A stretch of 64,000 nt of DNA, from the NCBI GenBank assembly GCA_039707465.1, contig CM077644.1, positions 199,179,962 to 199,243,961 on the forward strand. The letters are read 5' to 3'. This document shows, one piece after another, positions 54,670 to 64,000 of the stretch (the first letter of the stretch is position 1; each line of letters opens with the position of its first letter). The notes under the pieces are model-generated. The model did no database searches, was not told the DNA's origin, and saw nothing but the letters and a program-made list of their open reading frames with translations. The DNA is from Rhabdophis nuchalis. Taxonomy: Eukaryota; Chordata; Lepidosauria; Squamata; Natricidae. The translations under genes were made by a program, and so were the position numbers.

Positions 54670-55002
54670 ATATGCTGCATTTCTAATATGACTAAGTTAT
54701 TGTAAAAAGTAATTTCTGAATTATGAAAGCACTCAGTCCATCAGTATATGGTTTAGGAAGATATTAGTCCTTTCAAGTTCTTTAAAATCTTGCCCACAAG
54801 TTTAAAGTAAAAGAGACTATATTTGAGGTTGAATAATTATTGGTAATTAGCAGAAAAAAGGAAGTGGAAGTCAGTGAATAGTCTAAGGAGGCCGCAAGTT
54901 TCCGAACAGATTTTCATCCTTAATATAACAAGGGCAGGTTAACTTTCTGTGGTTAAGGGCTGTTGGTGCTGGAATTCCAGCTGCTGAGAGGAGTAGAATA
55001 GG

Positions 55003-55387
55003 CAGGGGTGGGCTTCAAAAATTTTAGCAATGACTTCTCTGCCCAGTTGCTGGGTGGCATGGCCTTGGCAGGAGGTTTTTGCCCTCCCTGGGCTCTGGAG
55101 GCTTTTTTCGAGCCTCCGGGAGGGTGAAAACAGCCTCACCAGGCCCTCTGGAAGCCAAAAATGGGCCCATTTCCATCCTTCTTGAACCTCTGGTAGGCCC
55201 TTCCCAAGCCTCCACACACATCCTACACTTACCTGCATCCAAAATAAGACTTATGGGGACTCCTGGGAGGGGCAGAGTGGGGTAGTCAGGGCCAGCCAGG
55301 TGTGGGATTTTGGGGTTCTCCAAACTGCACAGAATCTTAGCTAGAGGTTCTCCTGAACCCCTGTAAACCCCTAGTAGCCCACCCCTG
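55003..55387. mobile_element. hAT-like MITE, family A subtype
   Basis: CAGGGGTGGGCTTCAAAAAT...AGTAGCCCACCCCTG; flanks agaatagg (54995-55002) and ggtatagg (55388-55395) match at 6 of 8. The interior has several 'gcctcc...gggagggtgaaaa' blocks. Confidence 0.78.
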
Positions 55388-55566
55388 GGTATAGGGTAGT
55401 GAGATCATCAGAGGGTACAGATGTTTTTTTTTGTAACCTTTTGGGATTCCCCCTCCTCACTCTCCTGCCAATAAACAGATGAAGTAAACCTCTACTGGAG
55501 ATTGAACTTATTTTTATCTAATGTCCCAAATTGTGGTTCAGTGGCACAATCTTAATTCTAGGACTA

Positions 55567-56044
55567 CCATATTTCTCAGAGTATAAGAGGCACCTTTCCC
55601 TCCCAAAAGAGGGTGAAAAGCTGGGTGTGTCTTACACACTGAATACAGAATTTCTGGCTTCCCGTAATCCCGCCCCCTTCACAAAAATGGGTGTGCAGAG
55701 GGTTTGAGAGGCTTGTAGAGTGCTCTTGGAGGCTGGGAAGGGAAAAAAACAAGCAAAAAACCCAGGCAGGAGCACTCTACAAGCCTCCCAAATCCTACGC
55801 ATGCCCTGTTTTTTGCAAAAAAACAAAAACAAAAAAACCAGGCTGTTTTTTGCTTGTTTTTGCCCCCCAGCCCCCAGGAGCAGTTTCTAGGCCTCTCAAA
55901 CTCTCTGCATGCCCCATTTTTCATTAAAAGTGGGCATGCAGAGGGTTTGGGAGTCCTGCAGAGTGCAAAAACCTTTTTTTAATTTACCTCTTCAAAATCT
56001 TGGTGCATTTTATACTCTGATGCATCTTATACTCCAAAAAATGA
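55567..56044. mobile_element. TA-bordered element, family E
   Basis: Ends 'ccatatttctcagagtataa' and, on the right, 'ttatactccaaaaaatga' are opposing versions of one motif, bordered by TA (55565-55566, 56045-56046). The interior has inverted 'gcatgcagagggtttgggag' blocks. The short frames here are repeat-derived. Confidence 0.7.
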
Positions 56045-56193
56045 TACTCTAATTAACACAGTAGTACTCCAGTACAAACTGCAGTATGCCTCTGTGTGTA
56101 TCATCAGGTCAGGATTCTAGCATTTATTGCTTATTTAATGTATGCATAATTGTACAATAATAAACTTCATGGGAATATATTAGAACACCCTGC

Positions 56194-56244
56194 TATGTTT
56201 AAGAAGTATTTATATAAAATATGATAACTGCTTGATCAGTTGAC
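56194..56244. repeat. 51-bp direct repeat, copy 2
   Basis: Partner of 54619-54669; the elements at 55003 and 55567 lie between them. Confidence 0.95.
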
Positions 56245-56249
56245 CTATT

Positions 56250-59200
56250 ACAATGTTGTAGAGTAAATTATGAGAATGGGAATGTTGTACATGTGCCCCA
56301 TGAGTACTAGAGAAAAACTGGGATACAAATAAAAGAAATATTGATACCCCAAACTGAGCTAGATATGCTATGGAAAACGTTGAATTAGTTCATTTGCCTA
56401 TATAAGAACTATCATCATAAGTGAGCATTAACATATGATTTTTTTAAATGGATTTATTTTTATGTATTTTCCTGTTACTCACTGCCAGATCTGTCTGGAT
56501 TGGGGCAGGATAGAGATTATGTTAATACAATAGAAAAAAATAGCAAGGGATTGTTTAAAAAAGTTTAAAATTTAAAAACATTTTACAATTTTGGAATTTT
56601 AAAACTAATTTAGAAGTTAGCAACATTTCAAAAATGTCTAGCATTTGCTCCCCCCTCTCAATACAAGAGAAGAGTGCTTTTGCCAAAAATGTAACTATAT
56701 TTGATCAAAGTCACTACTCTACTCTCATTTAATTTGGGAAAGTATAAAGATGATCAAAAAAGCTCTTCTTTGTGATGGAGCACTTTCAAGCTTTGCCAGA
56801 TATTGGGATATGAGGTATTTCTTCATCATTCCATCTCAGTTCTATGAATATCTTTTACCTAGGTAAAAGATTGACATTTTTCATAAAGAAATCCTGTTAT
56901 AACAATCCATATCCCTACTATACTTCAATATTTTGTGGGAATCAAGAAGAGAAGGAAGCCCACCTAGAAGGGGTAACAAAGCATTTACTCTATGTATCTA
57001 TGTATATGGCTTGTGATTGGTCTGTAAAAATCCACATATAAAAATACCAAACTCAATGAACAACTACTTGGTAAAAAGACTTCAGGTCATAATTTTCCAT
57101 TCAGGTTTTACTTTCTTGGTAAGTCATCATTCAATATGCAATTCAAGTTAAGTTATCTAATAAAATGAATGCATTAATTTAGCATTAAAAGCATATGTTG
57201 CCCCTCTCATTAACTCTTTAAAACAATTAATAATAAAAACTCCAAGCAATGAATTCAATCACTGAAATAACATTTTTGTACAAGACAAGAAATTGATGTG
57301 CTATAGCTTAAATAACTTTTAGAACAATTCTTAAAAATAGTAGGGAAAACATGTCAAATTTGTATTTTCCCACTTTTATCCCATAGAGTGAGAACTTGGC
57401 AGAGAACTGACTTAAGAGTTGCAGAAAATTTTAAGAAATTAAAATCAAATTTTGTTAAAAAAAGTTTTTTCCCCAAGAAAATAGATTAAAAGTCACAAAG
57501 GGAGGCCAATCGCTTACTTTATAAGCAAACTTTATAATAACAAATGTGAGGCTTCTCCTATATGTATTATCTATCTCCCAAAATGCGGTTATTCATTGCA
57601 CACCATAACAAGAACAGATTCATGCATATACCATGGCTATTTGTTTCCAATGAGCAATTTTTTCTCAGATAAAAAGAAAATCACAGAGAAACCTCCTTAT
57701 AGAGTGAGTTGCAGGCAAATGCACCTGTTTCTGCTGTTACAATGGCAAGGAAAATGACTAGATTTTAGCAGTCCTCTGAATATTAAATGTGTAGTAGATT
57801 CCATGTCATAGTTTCTGAAGTATGTAAACTGAATTCCTTTCGTGTGTCAGGATCTACTATATATATGAAAATATATAAAAAATCAATGTAACATTTATAA
57901 TACACATACATTTTTAGGAAAGAATGTAAAATGATATATAATCAGGCAGATTTCCTTTCCAGGTTTTAAAAGAGCAACACATACCAAGGGCCATAGAAAA
58001 GTATGGATATTACCCTTTTATTTTCTAGTCAATGTTGCTTCATAGATAAAATTAATTAATATTTATTATTTATGTTTAATCAATAAATGTAAAAATCCTT
58101 TCTTTGGCATTGGACAGTACTCTTCTGTTTACACTAGAAGGCCATGCAAAGTAGTTACTTAGGGAATCATTTTTCACTATAATACAGCAGTGCAACTTGT
58201 AAAAATTTCAAGCATCTTCTCAAGTGAAACAAACCTGATCCATAGTTGATGCACTGCCAGTTGAGCACAATTTTTGTACAAGATATCAAAGAAGAGACAA
58301 CCCTTATGCTTTCAAAGCATATGCTCTCTGTATTCTTTCTTAAGAGACGAGTCTTTTCCAAGTAAATCAAATCTGTGCAAGGAGTGGTTTTAAAAAGGCT
58401 CGTTTTCATAAACAATTTAAGCATTCCTTACTGTATCCACATGAGTTAAGCTTTCACTTCTAAATAACTTACAGATCAAGAACATAACATGATTGCACAC
58501 TCTTTCAATAATAAGCAGCATATCTTAAAAGAGAGTAACAATAATAATAAATATTAAAATGTAAAATATGGTTTGTTTGGAGACGATTTACACTAGTACA
58601 TTTGGAGAAATTAATAATTTAGCTGTAGCCTGAAAGGCTTTTCAAGAAAAACAAAACAAGACAAAGTTAAAATTATCAGTGCTGTAAATAAATTGGAATG
58701 TTCCAATGTAGTGCTAAAATGTCATAACAACCTCCCATCATACCTATATAGTACTGTTACTGTAAAATCTAAATGCTGAATATCACAAATGCAAATGCAT
58801 TTTCAGCATTTGTGCATGTATGCATGTGTGTGTGTTTGTATGTGTGTATGTATGCGTGTGTATCTATATGTGTGTGTGTATGTATGTATATATATATATA
58901 TTCATACACACATACAATACACTATAAAGGTTTCTGTGTTAAGATAATGATTTAAAAAAACATACAAAATTAAAGTCAGTAGTTTTCTTTCAATATTTTT
59001 TTCTTCAAAACACATTTTAGGTTTTTTTTAAAAAAATTACACTGAAATTAGTTTGAAATGCAAGTAGTAATTCAATTATACATTTAAAAACAGTCAGCTC
59101 TATTAATGTAAGTACTGAGGCTTAATTTCATTAGCAATTTTTTCCTTTTGTTGCCAGTGCAAATCCAGATACATTGAGTACAAACTGGATTATTTTAAAG

Positions 59201-59655
59201 AACACATGGTTTTAGTGAAACATTTTGTCTTATAATGCAAAACTCATTGCATATGCATGTAGGATTAATATTAAATAATATATTTCAGTGCTGATCCATG
59301 AGTAAATTCTTACAGCAAGCTCAGTCAGAAACATAATTCACATTACATCAATTTTTGAGTGTTAAATTGCCATAAATTTCAGGTATCCATGTGCAAAACA
59401 TTTCGTTTTGTTACACTATTCCAAAGAAATTTCTTGTCAGAACTTTTCAGTACTCCTTCCTCTTTCTGTGGTTTCCACACACGCATCTGCACACGCACAC
59501 ACATGCACAAACATACACACAAACAAACATACACTTCATCTTCCTATGCTATGGTCTAACAAAACACTTTTCTGATCCAACCAGGTACCAAGTGCATGAC
59601 TGCCTACATTGTATAGACAATCTTGATGCAGTGAAGAACGAAGGATGGTTTATGT
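56250..59655. other. AT-rich stretch, probably partly the MACIR 3' UTR
   Basis: Nothing but short chance frames and a (TG)n/(TATG)n run at about 58816-58900. MACIR transcripts in mammals have long 3' UTRs, so part of this may be transcribed from the minus strand. Several TTTATT (minus-strand AATAAA) hexamers occur, for example near 58014 and 58060, so the transcript end cannot be chosen. Confidence 0.4.
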
Positions 59656-60282
59656 TCATGTGTTGTTCCTAGCAAACATACGGTCCCCTCTCAGGGTGAG
59701 GTGCTGGAGCTGATACTGAAGCACCTCTGTATCAGCTGGTTCCTTGATGTTCATTCTGTCTAAATTGAGGTAGTCTAGGGATTTTGAGTGAGCTCTTTTA
59801 CCTTTGAAAAGGCAGAGAGGCAAAGGACCATGAAATGCCTTGTATGGTTCATAAGGTAGTGGCTTGCTGCATTTATCCCCTGAGCTGGGCATCCGTCGCC
59901 TTCTACGGCCATTGATCGCTGGGATCTCGTAAGGCTGGTAATATCTGCTTCTGGCTTTGCACACTCGGGAAGAACGAGAAAGTCCTGAATCAAGCGGTTT
60001 GGAGCGCAAAGTAGGCCCTATCATTTCAACTTTATTCTGTTCTTCTACAGTGCACTTCTGAGCTAATTTCAGAAGCTCCTCTCCAGTAGTGAAGCCAACC
60101 AAGTAATTAGAATCCATGTGGAGGATTTGGTAACCTGAAACAGTCTGGCGCATTGGTGAGCATGGGGTGCTGGAGCAGCGAGGTTTCTCGTTGTCTGTTT
60201 TGCTTGTAGCACTCACTTCAGCAATAGGCAAGGGGAGCGGGGCTAGCATAGATCTGGCCTCTCCATTAATGTCAACTTCCAT
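59656..60282 (-). CDS. MACIR: MACIR (C5orf30, macrophage immunometabolism regulator), complete coding sequence
   Basis: A single uninterrupted 208-codon frame; the human protein is about 206 residues. The start is MEVDINGEARS, matching the family start. Conserved blocks in order: KPRCSSTPCSPMR, TVSGYQILHMDSNYLVGF, TTGEELLKLAQKC, ARSRYYQPYEIPAINGRRRR, MPSSGDKC, PLPYEPYKAFHGPLPLC, GKRAHSKSLDYLNLD, EPADTEVLQYQLQHLTLRGD and the C-terminus FARNNT. The protein is reported to bind UNC119 and to affect trafficking of its lipidated cargo, and to restrain inflammatory macrophage and fibroblast responses. It has no signal peptide or membrane segment. A splice acceptor (minus strand TTTTTAG, at 60304-60305) lies 21 bases upstream of the ATG, so an upstream non-coding exon is expected, as in mammals. 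Purifying selection appears strong: no lesion is seen. Confidence 0.97.
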   Translation of the reverse strand: MEVDINGEARSMLAPLPLPIAEVSATSKTDNEKPRCSSTPCSPMRQTVSGYQILHMDSNYLVGFTTGEELLKLAQKCTVEEQNKVEMIGPTLRSKPLDSGLSRSSRVCKARSRYYQPYEIPAINGRRRRRMPSSGDKCSKPLPYEPYKAFHGPLPLCLFKGKRAHSKSLDYLNLDRMNIKEPADTEVLQYQLQHLTLRGDRMFARNNT

Positions 60283-60305
60283 TTTAAGTAAGAATCCAAC
60301 AACCT

Positions 60306-61564
60306 AAAAATACAAAAGAGTTGTATTAGCATGATACAAGCACAGGTGGAACTGACAAGTGGCAGTCACTTATGTCTTTAGATCTCACTTTGCAGAGACT
60401 TCATTGTAAACAAGAACATGGTAACAAACAGATGACTGGAGTTCGACTTCATTCCATTTTTGGCAAAACACTGGTATGTGTCTTTGCCTATCTACCTTTC
60501 TTCTTTCCTACCAGGTTCAGCTCCCAACCTTTATCCATAAACTGCAAATAATACTATCTGTGGACAGTAAACATAATGATAGTTCTGAGTATAACCATAT
60601 TTCAATCACCAGATCTTACCCTAATAGTAGAGCCACAAGACAGCAAATTAAAGGGAACCATACAGCTGAAAGAAGTAAAAGCAAGAATTATCTTCAAGAT
60701 AAAATTTAAAATGCCTTTTTATTTTCACATGCTACCACCAATTAGGGTCCAAGTCAGTGTTCAATTTTCTTCATTACATGCAGACTAAATCCTTAAACAA
60801 CAGGAGCAGCCATGTTTTCTGAAGATGGCTTGAACCTTTCTCTGCAGAATTCACTGAAAATAGTTTTCCCTGAATCAACTCTGCCCTTGCTTATCTCCTT
60901 CCATGTTATATTGAAATGAATCTAATATTCCAAGTGCACAGCAAAGCAACAGCTAAAAAGTCTAGCATGTTTTTAATTACTTTCAGTGGGAGCTCGTTTG
61001 TGGGGATCCCCCCCCATCTCAATTTCTACTTCCTACTTAACCATAGCACACGACCCTTCGAGTTCTGAATTTAGCTCAGATAGAAAACAAAGTGTTTATG
61101 TCTCATATAAACCCCTTAATAAAAACTGGAGTGATCCAGAGATTAGGTTGATGCCCTTTTGTCAGTAGGTTAAGCTGTTCTTATTTACAAAGGGATATTC
61201 TTAGTTTGCCACCTTGTATGATATAACTTTTTATAATATAACTTATCTACCACATTTTACAATATAATTCTTCTTTGCAATTATTTGCTTTTGTGATGTG
61301 GTGTTGTCATGTGCTGACAATAGAAGGTGTTGTGAAGTTTAGCTGCTCTAAATGATGCTTGAGAGTTTTGGAAGGCAGAACTGTATTTTCAAAACAAACA
61401 TGTTCACTCATGTAACTCTTTGCCCATAAGAAAATCAGCTGTCATTAGTATTCATCTATTTTCTGATATGCCAAAAGGTAAATGAATGGATACTGGAGAC
61501 TCTTGTCAAATGTTCAAAACATTCAGAAGATGAATAAGACACTATTATCTAACCCCACTTACAA
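60306..61564 (-). other. Presumed intron upstream of the MACIR coding exon
   Basis: No exon or named repeat recognised; it begins at the acceptor noted for MACIR. The upstream exon and promoter are probably outside the window. Confidence 0.5.
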
Positions 61565-62075
61565 TTAACAGAATAACAGAAGGGACCTTAGAGGTCTTCT
61601 AGTCCAACCCCCTGCTCAAGAGGAGACCCTATACCATTTCAGACAAATGGTTGTCCAATCTCTTCTTTAAAACCTCCAGTGTTGGAACACCAGAACTTCG
61701 GAAGGTAAGTCATTCCATTGATTGTTATAAAATTTCTCCTTATTTCTAGGTTGGTTCTGTCGTTGATTAGCTTCCAACTATTGCTTAATGTTATGCCTTT
61801 AGGTGCTTTGGAGAATAAGTTGATACCCTTTTTTTGTGGCACCCCCTTAGATATTGGAACACTGCTATCATATCAACCCTATTCCTTCTTTTCATTAAAC
61901 TAGACATACCCAAGTCCTGCAACTGTTCTTCATATGTTTAGCCTTCAGTCCCTTAATCATCTTTATTATGCTTCTCTGCACTCTTTCTAGAGTCTCAACA
62001 TCTTTTTTATATCCTGGTGACCAAAACTGGATGTAATATTCCAAGTATGGTCTTAAAATAGTGCTCACACTTCAT
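61565..62075 (-). mobile_element. CR1 LINE fragment, 3' UTR and end of ORF
   Basis: The plus strand begins 'aacagaataacagaagggac' and 'cttctagtccaaccccctgc', the complement of the well-known CR1 3' end; further right 'cttctctgcactctttctag' and 'ggtgaccaaaactggatg' are also CR1-type. Sequence runs for ~500 bp with decay and small gaps. Confidence 0.85.
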
Positions 62076-62179
62076 ATTGCCAGGGTTGGGAGATTTACCG
62101 TGTGTGTTAAAACTTTGATTTTAAACTCCATTTCTGATTACTAGAAATGGTAGTAATTTTGATTTCAGACAATCTTAAG

Positions 62180-62325
62180 CAACCTTTACTGACCTCAGAA
62201 AGATGGAAGGCTGAGTCAACTTGGCTGGCCAGAATCAAACTCCTGGCAGTAAACAGTGAATAGGCTGCAATAGTGCATTCTAACCACTGTGGCAACACAG
62301 CTCGTCATTAACTCATCACCAACTT
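62180..62325 (-). mobile_element. tRNA-derived SINE fragment, reversed
   Basis: The complement has 'gtggttagaatgcactattg', B-box-like 'ggagtttgattctggcc' and 'agccttccatctttctgagg', a SINE of somewhat different subtype from 35318-35552. Confidence 0.6.
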
Positions 62326-62329
62326 ATCA

Positions 62330-64000
62330 CCATCCCTTGGTTATAACACCCTCACTTACAAAAGGGCTGTATGTGATCCTCTACTGGAATCCCTTGATAA
62401 CGTCTATATTTGAACTGATTTTGAATGAACAAGATCAGAAATAGGAAGGTTTTCTTTTTCATCACAATCATAGGGAAATCATGCACTGATTTCCACATAA
62501 GTTACTTTCAATCTGCAGCCTGTTTTACAAAATACACACCTAATAAACATTGGAGGAAACACTGAAGGAAACAATATACAATCCATATGTATACATTTCT
62601 ATATGTGCCAAATAAAAATTTTCTTATTCAGAAATGCTATTAAAAAAAACTTGTGAAATAATAGCCACCATACATAGAATTGATTTAAAAAAAATTCTTT
62701 ACTTGCAACATCAGAGAAACAATGCACTAGAAAAATATAATTTATATTTGTAAAATTCAACAGCATCCTGCAAGAAGAAGGAACCAAGCTGTAATTCAAT
62801 TAGTGCATGAACCTGCTGTGGTTTTCTTCATCAAATACGTGTGGCTCTTATGCACACCATATAAAGTAAAATAGTGGTAATCTTCACAGAGAACACTTCA
62901 GTTAATTTAGCCTTCACAACACTACATTCCGAGTTTCAGGCTCTTATGAAGTCTGGGAATTATGAGGCTGCAGTAGAAATATGAAAGGTTGTGAGAGTCT
63001 GTTATCCACCTTTCTTTTTATAATAATAATAGCTCACCACTATCTTAAAGAAGATAGAATTCTTGAAACGCTTTGTGTAAAACAATCCAAAATGAAACTA
63101 ACTGAACATGTACTTTCCAAGTGCAGGTAATAATGAATAGTAAAAATGGGTACTTTAATAGTTCATTACAGATATGCCTATATACACATACCGGGCACTA
63201 TCAAAGCATATCCTTTTATATGTGTATGGTTTATTAGGAGTACAATTCATAGAGTATGTCTTTCTGTCCGGAAGTTTATGATTTGTATAGCAAGTATAAT
63301 TGAAGATCAATGAATTTTAAATCACATCTGAACATTTTACTGAGTGTCTTTGTAGCTGATTCTGGATTTTATTTTTTGATAAAAATCATGTAGTAGGCCT
63401 TTTCCTCATTTTTCTCTACCCCAACTATTCTGGATAGTTGGGGAGAATACTCTGGAATAATTTTTTTAGGGTATTCCCAACCGGTTAATCATTCCCATCT
63501 AGTTTTATTAATAGAAATTTACCGTTGGAATTGGTCCTTTCTTTTAAAGTTGTTATTGTAGGTTTCTTTTTGTCAACATTTGAACTAAAAAATAAAATTA
63601 GCACAAATAAAATGCAGTATTCTTCACAAAATCCCCTGCCCTTCTCTCTTGTATCATTGCCCTTCAGAATAGTTGCTCTTTATAGATATTTTTTAAATTC
63701 TAGTATTGATTTGTATGTAGTATAAGACCAGAAATCTAAGACTAGTTATAGAAGTATGGCACACTGACCTGCAGTTATGATGGATGTACATTAGCAGGTC
63801 TGCATAACCTGGGGCCTACCAATCCTCTGATGGCAGGAAGGATCCACCACTGCCTAGATTTTTGCGTCACCTTTCATCCCAATAGGCATTTTGCTGAGTA
63901 CCTGCAGTACCAACACAGCCAGTTCCACTGTGCCGCACCGCTGAGCAGTTGATCTGCCTTCCAGCTATTCCTTTGTGACCTGTAATTAATTTTAAAGTAA
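62330..64000. other. AT-rich, no gene seen
   Basis: No exon, RNA gene or named repeat recognised. A small hairpin (CCCCAACTAT / ATAGTTGGGG) lies at 63419-63443. Confidence 0.4.

Overview
The window looks like gene-poor nuclear DNA from a squamate reptile, most likely a snake. The reasons are spliced vertebrate exons with GT/AG borders, a MACIR (C5orf30) coding exon, and a repeat load typical of squamates: CR1- and L2-like LINEs, tRNA-derived SINEs, Penelope-like fragments, many short hAT-like elements and long microsatellites. No prokaryotic-style operons, CRISPR arrays or intact RNA genes were seen.

Layout. Bases 1-13,849 hold the 3' end of a plus-strand gene. Five coding exons (2631-2788, 4588-4630, 8954-9140, 10699-10834, 13774-13849) join in phase to encode the end of one PH domain, a complete second PH domain and the C-terminus. 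I could not name this gene. Bases 14-59 kb are a 45-kb convergent intergenic stretch made largely of repeats. The largest item is a 5.0-kb Ty3/Gypsy element of Mag type on the minus strand (19315-24317) with nearly identical LTRs, a perfect 5-bp target duplication and a tRNA-Ser primer site, but broken reading frames. Other clear items are an internally deleted Tc1 element resembling teleost elements (37261-37805), a processed HCCS pseudogene with an 18-bp target duplication (49679-50647), Penelope fragments, several LINE 3' ends, and about twenty short DNA elements, many with 8-bp (hAT-like) or TA target duplications. At 59656-60282 lies the complete coding sequence of MACIR on the minus strand. 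The rest (60.3-64 kb) is its upstream intron or flank with a CR1 and a SINE fragment.

No functional gene cluster or new biological system is evident. The two host genes are unrelated neighbours pointing toward each other. The interest lies in mobile-element history: the young but broken LTR element, the probable horizontally acquired Tc1 family, minisatellite growth inside a MITE, a 26-bp copy of a coding exon inside a nearby microsatellite, and several local duplications. Domain and family calls come from reading the translations and recalling families; no database search was run.
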